DNA of 64,000 nt from Maricaulis sp047308265 (GCF_047308265.1 NZ_JBKQWY010000003.1:186001-250000), one strand, 5' to 3'. Positions 17,405 to 26,026 are shown, counted from the first letter of the stretch. Notes: generated by a model not told the origin, from the sequence alone. A program made the numbers and translations.

Positions 17405-18075
17405 CAGCGAACCCGTTGATAGCTTTCCTGGATGTCCGCCCCTCTTTCAGTGACGGCTGTGCGAGTGAACATGGGCGCGCGATCGAGACTCTCAAGGCCC
17501 AGACCTGCCAGCACGGACAATCCGTCGCCCCCCAGAATGACCGGCGCACGGAACCATTCAATGCGATCGACCAGCCCTGAGCGCAAGGCAGAGGCCGCGA
17601 TCTGTGCGCCCGCTTCGATCATCACACTGGCATATTCATCCATGGCAGCTGCCAGATCGGGACGCCCACCAACAGCCGCCACTCGTCTCATCTGCACGTG
17701 TTTGTCCACAAAGGCCCTGACCCGATCACGATCAAGGGGCGCACCCGGCGTGTCGGCGTTCACGAGCGTCACCCGCCGCCGGTCTGTCGTCTCGACAATC
17801 CGGGCATCGAGCGGGCATCGCAGCGTGCTGTCCATCACAATCAAATCGGGCTGGACCGAGGGTGCCGGGTCGGTGCGTGCGGTCAGTTCGGGGTCATCGG
17901 CCAGAATCGTCCCGACCCCCGTCAGGATAGCGGCATGAGCGGCGCGCAGACGATGAACCTCGGCCCGGCTGTCCGGCCCGGTGATCCATTTCGACAGACC
18001 ATTGGCCAGCGCGATCTTTCCATCCAGAGATGTCGCGAGTTTTAGCGTGACGATCGGACGCACGGGCGTCGTCAT
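17404..18075 (-). CDS. ribD: RibD reductase domain only (no deaminase domain)
   Basis: The 223-residue protein is the NADPH-dependent 5-amino-6-(5-phosphoribosylamino)uracil reductase. It begins almost at once with VTLKLATSLDGKIALANG and has KWITGPDSRAEVHRLRAAHA, then ILTGVGTILADDPELTAR. VMIEAGAQIAASALRSGLVD is the usual C-terminal motif. Bifunctional RibD is about 360 residues with an N-terminal zinc deaminase (HAE and PCxxxGxTPPC motifs). Nothing of that domain exists here, because the preceding gene nrdR overlaps the start by 4 bp. The deaminase must be encoded elsewhere. Confidence 0.92.
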   Translation of the reverse strand: MTTPVRPIVTLKLATSLDGKIALANGLSKWITGPDSRAEVHRLRAAHAAILTGVGTILADDPELTARTDPAPSVQPDLIVMDSTLRCPLDARIVETTDRRRVTLVNADTPGAPLDRDRVRAFVDKHVQMRRVAAVGGRPDLAAAMDEYASVMIEAGAQIAASALRSGLVDRIEWFRAPVILGGDGLSVLAGLGLESLDRAPMFTRTAVTERGADIQESYQRVR

Positions 18076-18557
18076 GCTGACGGTTCGCCTGACCCGCCCT
18101 TCTTGGCGCCGAGATGTTCGTCCTTGATGAACTCCCGGAAATCCTCGACCCGGTGGAAGTCCTTGTACACCGAGGCGTAGCGGACATAGGCCACGGAATC
18201 GAGCTCCTTGAGCGCTTCCATCACCAGTTCACCGACCCGGTCCGACGTCACATCGGTTTCACCGGAGCTTTCAAGCTGTCGAACAATGCCCGAGATCATC
18301 TGTTCGATACGATCAGTCTCGATATTGCGCTTTTGCACGGAAAGCTGGATCGACCGGTTGAGCTTTTCCCGATTGAACGGTGTCCGACGACCGGACTTTT
18401 TGACAACGGTGAGCTCACGCAGCTGGACCCGTTCAAACGTGGTGAAACGGGCCGCGCAACCGGGGCACTGGCGACGGCGGCGGATGGCATTGCCATCCTC
18501 CGCCGGACGGGAGTCTTTGACCTGTGTGTCAGGATTTCCGCAAAAAGGGCAACGCAT
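18072..18557 (-). CDS. nrdR: Transcriptional repressor NrdR
   Basis: NrdR is the zinc-ribbon/ATP-cone repressor of ribonucleotide reductase genes. The 161-residue protein has the four zinc cysteines in MRCPFCGNPDTQVKDSR and QCPGCAARFTTFER. The ATP-cone domain starts with LTVVKKSGRRTPFNREKL. VAYVRYASVYKDFHRVEDF is the standard C-terminal motif. It lies between glyA and ribD, the usual alphaproteobacterial order, 12 bp after glyA. Confidence 0.97.
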   Translation of the reverse strand: MRCPFCGNPDTQVKDSRPAEDGNAIRRRRQCPGCAARFTTFERVQLRELTVVKKSGRRTPFNREKLNRSIQLSVQKRNIETDRIEQMISGIVRQLESSGETDVTSDRVGELVMEALKELDSVAYVRYASVYKDFHRVEDFREFIKDEHLGAKKGGSGEPSA

Positions 18558-18569
18558 AATGAGCCCAGT

Positions 18570-19874
18570 TTAGGCCAGTTCGGGATAAATGGGGAAGCGT
18601 GCTGTCATGCTCATCACTTCCTCGCGGACCCGGGCTTCGACTTCTGCATCGCCTTCCGGAGATTCCACTAGCGCATCAAGCACTTCCACCATGAGCTCGC
18701 CGACGCGCTTGAACTCCGCCTCGCCAAATCCTCGGGTCGTGCCCGCAGGCGAGCCAACACGAAGGCCCGACGTCACGGTCGGTTTTTCCGGATCAAACGG
18801 CACACCATTCTTGTTGCAGGTGATGTAGGCACGCTCGAGCGCCTCTTCCGCACTATTGCCCTTGAGGCCTTTGGGACGCAGATCGATGAGCGCCAGATGG
18901 CTGTCAGTCCCGCCGGACACGATGGCATACCCCCCGTCGATCACGGCCTGGGCCATCGCCTTGCAGTTGGCAATCACCTGGGCGGTGTACGCCTTGAAGT
19001 TCGGTTGCAGGGCTTCGCCAAAGGCGACGGCCTTGCCGGCGATGACATGCATCAACGGTCCGCCCTGAAGGCCCGGGAAAATAGCTGAATTGAACTTTTT
19101 GCCCAGATCGGGATCGTTGGAAATGATCATGCCGCCGCGCGGGCCGCGCAGGGTCTTGTGCGTCGTGGTCGTGCAGACATGCGCGTGCGGAACCGGATTG
19201 GGATACACCCCGCCCGCGACAAGCCCGGCAAAGTGAGCCATGTCGACCAGAAGATACGCCCCGACCTCATCGGCGATCTTGCGGAATTCGGCGAAATCGA
19301 TCTCGCGCGGATAGGCCGAACCACCGGCGATGATCAGCTGCGGCTTGACCTCATGGGCCTGGGCCCGCAGCGCGTCGTAATCGATCAGCGCATCGGCTTC
19401 GCGCACACCATAGGCATGCGCCTCAAACCATTTGCCCGACTGGTTCGGACGTGCGCCGTGTGTAAGGTGCCCCCCTGCGTCCAGGCTCATGCCGAGGATT
19501 TTATCACCCGGCTTCAACAGTGCCAGGAACACGCCCTGATTGGCCTGGCTGCCGGAATTGGGCTGAACATTGGCATAGGCCGCACCGAACAATTCCTTTG
19601 CACGGTCAATGGCCAGCTGTTCGACGACATCGACATGCTCACACCCGCCATAATACCGGCGCCCCGGATATCCTTCGGCATATTTATTGGTCAGCGGAGA
19701 GCCCTGGGCTTCCAGTACGGCCCGCGACACAATGTTTTCAGAGGCGATCAGCTCGATCTGCTGTTGCTGGCGCTGGATCTCGTCATGAATGGCGCGCGCC
19801 ACATCCGTGTCGCCCTGCACCACTGAACGGGAGAAGAAGTCTGCCGTGTTTTGTTCTGTCATTGTCTCTGCCAT
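18570..19874 (-). CDS. glyA: Serine hydroxymethyltransferase
   Basis: This PLP enzyme interconverts serine and glycine and loads tetrahydrofolate with one-carbon units. The 434-residue protein has ELIASENIVSRAVLEAQGS near residue 41 and TNKYAEGYPGRRYYGGCE near residue 62. The PLP lysine is Lys240 in CTTTTHKTLRGPRGG. It leads the glyA-nrdR-rib-nusB-thiL run. The 275 bp between it and mucR carries both divergent promoters. I saw no glycine riboswitch there. Confidence 0.97.
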   Translation of the reverse strand: MAETMTEQNTADFFSRSVVQGDTDVARAIHDEIQRQQQQIELIASENIVSRAVLEAQGSPLTNKYAEGYPGRRYYGGCEHVDVVEQLAIDRAKELFGAAYANVQPNSGSQANQGVFLALLKPGDKILGMSLDAGGHLTHGARPNQSGKWFEAHAYGVREADALIDYDALRAQAHEVKPQLIIAGGSAYPREIDFAEFRKIADEVGAYLLVDMAHFAGLVAGGVYPNPVPHAHVCTTTTHKTLRGPRGGMIISNDPDLGKKFNSAIFPGLQGGPLMHVIAGKAVAFGEALQPNFKAYTAQVIANCKAMAQAVIDGGYAIVSGGTDSHLALIDLRPKGLKGNSAEEALERAYITCNKNGVPFDPEKPTVTSGLRVGSPAGTTRGFGEAEFKRVGELMVEVLDALVESPEGDAEVEARVREEVMSMTARFPIYPELA

Positions 19875-20054
19875 GGCTGGATCCTCACACTAGTGCCCGG
19901 ATTGATACGGCGCGTTGCGTAGAGTGACAACAGGAATGCTCCGCATAGCCCTGCTTCGCTCCCGAATGTCGAGATTACATTTTTTTAAGCCCAAAACAGA
20001 ACTCCATCCGCGCACACTAAATACAAATATGATAGTTGAAGGCTGATTCATGAG

Positions 20055-20068
20055 GGACTATGTAGTCC
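20055..20068. promoter_or_regulatory. Perfect inverted repeat upstream of mucR
   Basis: GGACTA-TG-TAGTCC is a perfect dyad 82 bases before the chosen mucR start and in the AT-rich part of the mucR-glyA intergenic region. It could be an operator or a leader hairpin. No T run follows it, so it is not an intrinsic terminator. The binding protein is unknown. Confidence 0.35.
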
Positions 20069-20149
20069 AATAACAAAGAAATACCGGCTCAAGACGAAAT
20101 GACGTCAAAAAGCCCAATTAAACTGCCTCGAAGTGTGAAGGATTTGAAA

Positions 20150-20572
20150 ATGTCTGATGAAACCCTCCCCAACATCGAGAAGGAAGAACTCCTGCGCATG
20201 ACGACCAGTGTCGTCTCGTCCTTCCTTTCGCACAATTCCGTGCCGGCAGAGAATGTTCCGGATCTTATCAAGTCCGTGCACGCCACGATGAGTGAGATCT
20301 GCGCGCCGACCGTGAAGGTGGAAACCAAGGCCAAACCGGCGGTTCCCGTGTCCAAATCCGTGTCGGATGAGCACATTGTCTGTCTGGAAGACGGCAAGAA
20401 GCTGAAAATGCTGAAACGCTATCTGCGCTCGCAATACGACATGTCGCCGGAAGAGTATCGCCGCAAATGGAACCTGCCGTCGGATTATCCGATGGTCGCT
20501 CCGGCCTATTCCCGCAAGCGCTCGCAATTTGCCAAGGACATCGGTCTGGGCCGCGCCGGCAAGGACGCATAA
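20150..20572 (+). CDS. mucR: MucR/Ros family transcriptional regulator lacking zinc-ligand histidines
   Basis: MucR proteins are nucleoid-like regulators of alphaproteobacterial cell-cycle, motility and surface genes. ATG 20150 (MSDETLPN) has GAAGGA about 7 bases upstream; ATG 20099 is a longer alternative. The 140-residue protein has the N-terminal oligomerisation region and the C-terminal DNA-binding domain with VCLEDGKKLKMLKRYL, SPEEYRRKWNLPSDYPMVAP and a basic tail RKRSQFAKDIGLGR. Of the Ros-type zinc site, Cys78 and Asp81 remain. The first histidine is Tyr91 and the second His region is SQY (94-96). Similar zinc-free members of the family are known in rhizobia. Confidence 0.9.
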   Translation: MSDETLPNIEKEELLRMTTSVVSSFLSHNSVPAENVPDLIKSVHATMSEICAPTVKVETKAKPAVPVSKSVSDEHIVCLEDGKKLKMLKRYLRSQYDMSPEEYRRKWNLPSDYPMVAPAYSRKRSQFAKDIGLGRAGKDA

Positions 20573-20598
20573 CTTTATTTCACGACAACTTGCTTGTC

Positions 20599-20859
20599 TT
20601 AGACATAGATACCACGGCCGGGTTTTCCACCCGGCCGTTTCTTTTGGTCCGTTGCGTCCCGAGGCTGTGTCTTGCCGGATCCGGCCTGTTTGGCCTGGAC
20701 CCATCGTAGTTTCTGGATGGCAAGGTGTTCGATCTCGGACCGGCTGGTCTTGAGTGGAACCTGGAACACGACCTCATCGGCCGTGATGCCGTCCACCGCC
20801 GCAATGCGCAGGGCATTGCCAGCCTCGATAATCTCCAGATAGACCGGAGTATCACCCAT
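20599..20859 (-). CDS. DUF6898 family protein
   Basis: This 86-residue protein starts MGDTPVYLEIIEAGNALRI and continues with AAVDGITADEVVFQVP, then IEHLAIQKLRWVQAKQ. That pattern (short beta-strands followed by a helix ending in KL..V) matches the small alphaproteobacterial family DUF6898; the family name is from memory. Function is unknown. Its start overlaps the hemA stop region by one base (20859), so it is probably translated with hemA. Its basic, glycine-rich tail is encoded by the same DNA that forms the mucR terminator. Confidence 0.7.
   Translation of the reverse strand: MGDTPVYLEIIEAGNALRIAAVDGITADEVVFQVPLKTSRSEIEHLAIQKLRWVQAKQAGSGKTQPRDATDQKKRPGGKPGRGIYV
20614..20645 (+). terminator. 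Rho-independent terminator of mucR
   Basis: A 9-bp stem ACGGCCGGG/CCCGGCCGT (20614-20622 with 20630-20638) is followed by TTCTTTT. It lies 40 bp after the mucR stop and inside the 3' end of the convergent DUF6898 gene. Confidence 0.8.
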
Positions 20860-22082
20860 CAGGCCGTTTGCGCGTTCTGGTCCGCCGCGCGCGCCCAGAC
20901 ATCACCCAGCGCATCGATCAGCTGATCGAACAGGGCATCATCATGGAGCGGGGTCGGCGTCAGGCGCAGACGTTCTGTGCCCTTGGGAACCGTGGGATAA
21001 TTGATCGGCTGAACATAAATGCCGTGCTCGTCGAGCAGCATGTCCGTGATGCGCTTGCACAGCACCGGATCGCCGACATGGACCGGGACGATATGGGTGA
21101 CCGAGCTCTCGAGAACCGGGAAGCCAGCCGCGTTGAGCCGGGATTTCAGCGTTGCGGCCCGTTCCTGGTGTTGTTCACGCAGATGATGCGCCTGTTTGAG
21201 ATATTCAACAGAGGCCCGAGCCCCTGCGGCGAGCGCCGGCGGCAGGGCCGTCGTGAAGATAAAGCCCGGCGCCATTGATCGGATCGCGTCCACAATCGCA
21301 CCGTCAGCAGCGATGTATCCGCCCATGACACCATAGGCCTTGCCCAGCGTGCCCTCGATGATATCGACCCGGTGCATCTGTCCGTCACGCTCGGCGATGC
21401 CTGCACCGCGCAGGCCATAGAGGCCAACAGCGTGCACTTCATCGAGATAGGTCAGCGCATTGTATTTTTCTGCCAGATCACACACCTCGGCGATCGGGCC
21501 GATATCGCCATCCATGGAGTAGACACTCTCAAAGGCGATCACCTTGGGTGCATCGATCGGCGCAGCAGCCAGCAGGCTTTCAAGATGCTCGAGATCATTA
21601 TGGCGCCAGATGTGTTTCTCGCACTTGGCCCCCTTCACACCCTCGATCATCGAGGCGTGGTTCAGCTCGTCGGAGAAAATAATCAGACCGGGCAGGATCT
21701 TGCCCAGGGTTGCGAGCGTCGCTTCGTTAGCGATGTATCCCGATGTGAACAGCAGCGCGCCATCCTTGCGGTGCAGATCGGCCAGTGAGCGCTCCAGCTC
21801 GACATGGTAATGCGTCGTCCCGGAAATATTGCGCGTTCCACCTGCGCCTGCCCCGACCTGGTCGATGGCCCCTTTCATGGACTCCACCACACAGGGGATC
21901 TGGCCCATGCCCAGATAATCATTGGAACACCAGACCACGACGTCACGCACCTGGCCTTCGGGATTGCGCCAGCGGGCGTGCGGGAAACGGCCCTTGTGCC
22001 GCAAAAGATCCGCAAAGACCCGGTAGCGGCCCTCGGCCTTGACCCGACGAACGGCGGATTCGAATGCGGTGTTATAGTCCAT
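20859..22082 (-). CDS. hemA: 5-aminolevulinate synthase
   Basis: This PLP enzyme condenses glycine and succinyl-CoA to 5-aminolevulinate (C4 pathway), as expected for an alphaproteobacterium. The 407-residue protein has VVVWCSNDYLGMG near residue 49, GAGAGGTRNISGTTHYHVEL near 77 and YLDEVHAVGLYG near 212. The PLP-binding Lys248 lies in EGTLGKAYGVMGGYI. It precedes the DUF6898 gene, and the ldtR gene lies upstream on the same strand with a terminator between. Confidence 0.97.
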   Translation of the reverse strand: MDYNTAFESAVRRVKAEGRYRVFADLLRHKGRFPHARWRNPEGQVRDVVVWCSNDYLGMGQIPCVVESMKGAIDQVGAGAGGTRNISGTTHYHVELERSLADLHRKDGALLFTSGYIANEATLATLGKILPGLIIFSDELNHASMIEGVKGAKCEKHIWRHNDLEHLESLLAAAPIDAPKVIAFESVYSMDGDIGPIAEVCDLAEKYNALTYLDEVHAVGLYGLRGAGIAERDGQMHRVDIIEGTLGKAYGVMGGYIAADGAIVDAIRSMAPGFIFTTALPPALAAGARASVEYLKQAHHLREQHQERAATLKSRLNAAGFPVLESSVTHIVPVHVGDPVLCKRITDMLLDEHGIYVQPINYPTVPKGTERLRLTPTPLHDDALFDQLIDALGDVWARAADQNAQTA

Positions 22083-22210
22083 GACGCGGCCTTTATATAT
22101 GCGTGAACGATCCCCGCGAGGTCCGTTCAGTCAATTCTTGATTCCACGTATAGACCGTTAACGCCCCGGCTGCGACCCGGACAGACCGTCGCACCCCGTG
22201 ATTTTCTGCA

Positions 22211-22247
22211 TAAAAACAATCGACCCGGCCTATAGCAGACCGGGTCG
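22211..22247 (-). terminator. Rho-independent terminator of ldtR
   Basis: On the minus strand CGACCCGG...CCGGGTCG (22240-22247 with 22221-22228) forms an 8-bp stem followed by ATTGTTTTT. It lies 30 bp beyond the ldtR stop and separates that gene from hemA. Confidence 0.85.
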
Positions 22248-22276
22248 TTCGAAGATGATTGCGTGTGGAGCGCGAG

Positions 22277-22768
22277 CTACATGCGAAAGCGGATATGGTC
22301 CGCCCAGAAGCGCTCGATCCGCGCGAGGGACTGGTTGATATCCGGCAATTTGCCATCATCAACACCGCCAACCGGCGAGAGCGACGAGCCCTGACGCTCA
22401 AACAGCGAGCCCAGCTTGGAGCGGATGGCATGGCCGCTTTCGGTCAGCGAAACCTTCACGGACCGACGATCCGAAGCCGACCGTTCGTGACGGATATAGC
22501 CGGCATCGACCAGTTTCTTGAGATTGTAGGACACGTTCGAGCCCAGGTAATGACCGCGTGTGCGCAATTCGCCCGCAGTCAGCTCCTGATCGCCGATATT
22601 GAACAGCAGCAGGGCCTGCACACTGTTCAAATCGTCCGTTCCCTCACGGTCGAGCTCGTCCTTCACAACGTCAAGCAATTGACGATGCAGACGCTCGATG
22701 AGCTGCAGAAGTTCCAGATAATCCGTCGCCGGCGCCCCTTGCGGCGCCACGTTTTCGGCCATTGCCAT
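22277..22768 (-). CDS. ldtR: MarR-type winged-helix regulator of the LdtR family
   Basis: The 163-residue regulator matches the LdtR group (known from Liberibacter and Sinorhizobium as a regulator of an L,D-transpeptidase gene and stress tolerance). The shared segments are DYLELLQLIERLHRQLLD, SVQALLLFNIGDQELTAGEL, YLGSNVSYNLKKLVDAGYI and the wing ERSASDRRSVKVSLTESG. ATG 22768 is chosen because GTGGAG lies 8 bases upstream. The target gene is not in the window. The ligand is unknown. Confidence 0.85.
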   Translation of the reverse strand: MAMAENVAPQGAPATDYLELLQLIERLHRQLLDVVKDELDREGTDDLNSVQALLLFNIGDQELTAGELRTRGHYLGSNVSYNLKKLVDAGYIRHERSASDRRSVKVSLTESGHAIRSKLGSLFERQGSSLSPVGGVDDGKLPDINQSLARIERFWADHIRFRM

Positions 22769-22836
22769 AATCAACACTCCACCCGATCTTTTAGCGATCT
22801 TTGCAGAGACATTACGGGCAAACGGCAAAAAAAAGT

Positions 22837-23754
22837 TTAATGGGCGACGACAGGCCCTCGAGACGACCCCTGCCAGCTTCCGTCAAGCAGTTTGTAGATG
22901 GCAGAAAAATCCATTTCGGACCCGCCCAGATTGGCGAACATGGCATAAAGCGCCTCGGCCTGGCCGCCCAGCGGCGTGGTGGCGCCGGCGCTTTGCGCGG
23001 CATCCATGGCCAGTTTGAGATCCTTGAGCATCAGTGCCGCACCAAAACCGGGTTGATAATCAGCATTGGCGGGCGAGGTCTCCACCGGCCCGGGCACCGG
23101 GCAATAACTGGTCATCGACCAGCTCTGACCCGAGGCCTTGGACGAGATATCAAAGAATTTCTGCTGGTCGAGCCCCAGCTTCTCCGCCAGCGCGAAGGCT
23201 TCGCACGTGCCGATCATGGTAATGGCCAGCAGCATGTTGTTACAGATCTTGGCCGCCTGCCCCGCGCCCAGATCGCCCGCATGGATCACCGCCTTGCCCA
23301 TCGCGTCGAGCACACGCTCAGCATCCGCGAAATCAGCCGCCGCACCGCCGACCATGAAGGTCAGCGTGCCGCCCTGGGCTGCCGCAACACCGCCGGATAC
23401 GGGGGCGTCGACAAAGCGGAAACCGGCACCCAGTGCCGCATTGCCGACATGACGCGCGCTGTCGACATCAATGGTCGAGCAATCGATGAACAGCGTGCCG
23501 GGCCGGGCTGAGGGAAAGACAGCGTTTTCATACACCGCGCGCACATGCTTGCCCGCGGGCAGCATGGTGACAACGACCTCGGCCTCCGCCACAGCGCCCT
23601 CTGTATCTTGGGCCGCCCGTGCGCCCGCCTCGACAGCGAGGGCGACCGCTTGCGGGTTGAGATCAAACGCCGCCACGTCATGGCCTGCCTTGACCAAATT
23701 GGCGGCCATGCCAGACCCCATATTGCCCAGACCGATGAATGCGATTGTGGCCAT
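22837..23754 (-). CDS. mmsB: 3-hydroxyisobutyrate dehydrogenase
   Basis: This NAD+-dependent enzyme oxidises 3-hydroxyisobutyrate to methylmalonate semialdehyde in valine breakdown. The 305-residue protein has the Rossmann motif IAFIGLGNMGSGMAANLV, the substrate motif DAPVSGGVAAAQGGTLTFMV near residue 117 and the catalytic Lys169 in AGQAAKICNNMLLA. It sits directly after the 3-hydroxyisobutyryl-CoA hydrolase gene, which supports the valine role over other beta-hydroxyacid substrates. Confidence 0.93.
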   Translation of the reverse strand: MATIAFIGLGNMGSGMAANLVKAGHDVAAFDLNPQAVALAVEAGARAAQDTEGAVAEAEVVVTMLPAGKHVRAVYENAVFPSARPGTLFIDCSTIDVDSARHVGNAALGAGFRFVDAPVSGGVAAAQGGTLTFMVGGAAADFADAERVLDAMGKAVIHAGDLGAGQAAKICNNMLLAITMIGTCEAFALAEKLGLDQQKFFDISSKASGQSWSMTSYCPVPGPVETSPANADYQPGFGAALMLKDLKLAMDAAQSAGATTPLGGQAEALYAMFANLGGSEMDFSAIYKLLDGSWQGSSRGPVVAH

Positions 23755-23804
23755 GTCGGCGCTCCCCGTTTGGTATTGGTGTTGAAACAGCTGGTCTGAG
23801 TGGA

Positions 23805-24878
23805 TCAGGCCGGGTGTGCAGGGTCCAGAAAGCTCATTTCCTGGTCCTGCGGCAAGGGATCAAACGCCGAGGCGATATCATTATCGCTGACCGCCTCCAG
23901 ATCCGTCGGCGACCAGACCGGGCTGTTATCCTTGTCGATGATGACGGCGCGAACGCCTTCGTAGAAATCCTGACCCGTCAGACACCAGGCCGACAGGCGC
24001 AGATCCTGGCGCATCACGTCCTCAAAGGAGAGGCTGGCCCCCTTGCGCAGGGCCGCCAGGGTGAGTTTAAGCGCGGTCGGCGATTTGGACGCCAGGATGG
24101 ACGCCTGTTTCTGCGACCAGCTATCTCCCGCTCCGGCAATACGCGACACGATTTCCTCGACCCGTTGTCCCGCAAACGCCGCGTCGATCAGCCCCCGTGT
24201 GTGCGCCAGCGAGGCATCACCTGGGTCACCCGAAAACTCTTCGAGCAAGACATCAAGCGCCTCCTCATCCGTCAGGTCGGCCTCTTCCAACGCCTCAACC
24301 AGAGCGTCATTCTGGCCGGACGGGCAGTAATGCGTCGCCAGGCCCGAAGCCAGGGCGTCGGCCGCCTTCAGCCGCGCGCCGGTGAGCCCCATCCATGTGC
24401 CGATCTCGCCTGCCAGACGCGGCAGCACATAGGCGCCGCCCACATCGGGATGGAAACCGATACCCGTCTCGGGCATGGCAAACATCGTCCGGTCACCGGC
24501 CACACGGTGGGAGCCGTGCACGGACACACCCACACCGCCGCCCATGGTGATGCCGTCGATCAGCGCCACATAGGGTTTGGGATAGTGATGGATCAGCGTG
24601 TTGAGACGGTATTCATCGCGCCAGAACAGCCAGGCCGCGTTGTCGCCCGCCTTGCCGGAATTATGCAGTTTGAGAATATCGCCACCGGCACAAAAGCCCT
24701 TTTCGCCCGCACCATCAACGACGATCGCACTGACGTCGTCATCGTCGCGCCAGGTCTCCAGCGCATCGATCATGGACAGACACATGCCATGCGTCAGCGC
24801 GTTGAGCGCTTTGGGACGATTGAGCGTGATCCGGCCCAACTGGCCCACTTTGCGGGCGATGATTTCGGGTTCAGACAT
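23805..24878 (-). CDS. 3-hydroxyisobutyryl-CoA hydrolase (crotonase family)
   Basis: This enzyme frees 3-hydroxyisobutyrate from its CoA ester in valine catabolism. The 357-residue crotonase-fold protein has LNRPKALNALTHGMC near residue 18, the oxyanion segment GFCAGGDILKLHNSG and the active-site region MPETGIGFHPDVGGAYVLPR. The extended C-terminal half (FYEGVRAVIIDKDNSPVWSP) is typical of the hydrolase subfamily rather than of enoyl-CoA hydratases. It lies between mmsB and the acyl-CoA dehydrogenase. Confidence 0.92.
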   Translation of the reverse strand: MSEPEIIARKVGQLGRITLNRPKALNALTHGMCLSMIDALETWRDDDDVSAIVVDGAGEKGFCAGGDILKLHNSGKAGDNAAWLFWRDEYRLNTLIHHYPKPYVALIDGITMGGGVGVSVHGSHRVAGDRTMFAMPETGIGFHPDVGGAYVLPRLAGEIGTWMGLTGARLKAADALASGLATHYCPSGQNDALVEALEEADLTDEEALDVLLEEFSGDPGDASLAHTRGLIDAAFAGQRVEEIVSRIAGAGDSWSQKQASILASKSPTALKLTLAALRKGASLSFEDVMRQDLRLSAWCLTGQDFYEGVRAVIIDKDNSPVWSPTDLEAVSDNDIASAFDPLPQDQEMSFLDPAHPA

Positions 24879-24889
24879 GGTTCACTCCC

Positions 24890-26026
24890 TTACCGCATCA
24901 CGTCTTTGGCGATGATCACCCGCATGATCTCATTCGTGCCTTCCAGGATCTGGTGCACACGCAGATCGCGCACAATGCGCTCGAGCGGGTAGTCTTTCAG
25001 ATAGCCATATCCACCATGCAATTGCAGCGCCTGGTTGGCCACATCAAAACACGTGTCCGTGGCAAACCGCTTGGCCATGGCACAGTATTTTGCCGCCGAC
25101 GGGTCCTTGGCATCCAGCGCGGCGGCTGCGCGATAGAGCATCAGCCGGGAGGCCTCCAGCTCGGTCGCCATGTCGGCCAGTTTGAACTGCGACACCTGGA
25201 ACTGACCGATCTCCCGCCCGAACTGTTTGCGTGTTCCCACATAGTCTTTTGCAACATCAAACGCTTCGCTGGCCCCGCCCAGGGAGCAGGCGCCGATATT
25301 GATGCGGCCGCCATTGAGACCATTCATCGCCAGGGTGAACCCCATGCCTTCATCGGCCAGGCGATTGGCAACCGGGACGCGGCAATCCTCGAACGTCACA
25401 ATGCGGGTCGGCTGGGCGTTCCAGCCCATTTTCTTCTCATTGGCACCAAAGGACAGGCCGGGCGTATCCTTCTCGACAATGAGGGTGGAAATGCCTTTCG
25501 GGCCATCCTCACCGGTGCGGCACATGACCACGTAATAATCCGACGTCCCCGCACCCGAGATAAAGGCCTTGGCACCGTTGAGGACGTAATCATCGCCATC
25601 GCGCACGGCACGGGTCTTCAGCGATGCCGCATCGGACCCTGCCCCCGGCTCGGTCAGGCAATAGGACGCGATCTTGTCCATCGTCATCATGGGCGGCAGG
25701 AAACGCTGGCGCTGTTCCTCAGTACCCCAGCTATCGATCATCCAGGCGCACATATTATGGATCGACATGAAGGCGGCGGTTGCGACACATCCGCGCGATA
25801 ATTCTTCAAAAATGATCGCGGCATCCAGACGCGACAGCGCCGAACCGCCCACATCATCGCGCGTGTAAATGCCTGCAAAACCAAGCTCGGCCGCCTCGCG
25901 CATGACATCGACCGGAAAGATTTTTTCCTCGTCCCACCGCGCCGCATTGGGCTTCAGGCGGTCATCGGCGAATTTGCGCGCCATATCGCGGATGAGGGTC
26001 TGATCTTCTGAAAGATTGAAATGCAC
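24890..26026 (-). CDS. Acyl-CoA dehydrogenase, probably isobutyryl-CoA dehydrogenase
   Basis: This FAD enzyme desaturates a short branched acyl-CoA and passes electrons to ETF. The 378-residue protein has YCLTEPGAGSDAASLKTRA, the flavin motif FGREIGQFQVSQFKLADMA and QLHGGYGYLKDYPLERIVRD. The C-terminal ILEGTNEIMRVIIAKDVMR carries the catalytic Glu. I chose the GTG at 26026 (HFNLSEDQTL), with AGGA about 8 bases upstream; the longer frame upstream is not protein-like. The valine-gene context supports isobutyryl-CoA as substrate. Confidence 0.88.
   Translation of the reverse strand: MHFNLSEDQTLIRDMARKFADDRLKPNAARWDEEKIFPVDVMREAAELGFAGIYTRDDVGGSALSRLDAAIIFEELSRGCVATAAFMSIHNMCAWMIDSWGTEEQRQRFLPPMMTMDKIASYCLTEPGAGSDAASLKTRAVRDGDDYVLNGAKAFISGAGTSDYYVVMCRTGEDGPKGISTLIVEKDTPGLSFGANEKKMGWNAQPTRIVTFEDCRVPVANRLADEGMGFTLAMNGLNGGRINIGACSLGGASEAFDVAKDYVGTRKQFGREIGQFQVSQFKLADMATELEASRLMLYRAAAALDAKDPSAAKYCAMAKRFATDTCFDVANQALQLHGGYGYLKDYPLERIVRDLRVHQILEGTNEIMRVIIAKDVMR

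Noticed and set aside
18558..18569. Possible FMN riboswitch ahead of the rib genes
   Set aside because: The rib genes overlap each other and nrdR, leaving no space for an RFN element.
19875..20149. Possible glycine riboswitch upstream of glyA
   Set aside because: I saw no paired aptamer-like structure or conserved core, only AT-rich sequence and one short dyad.
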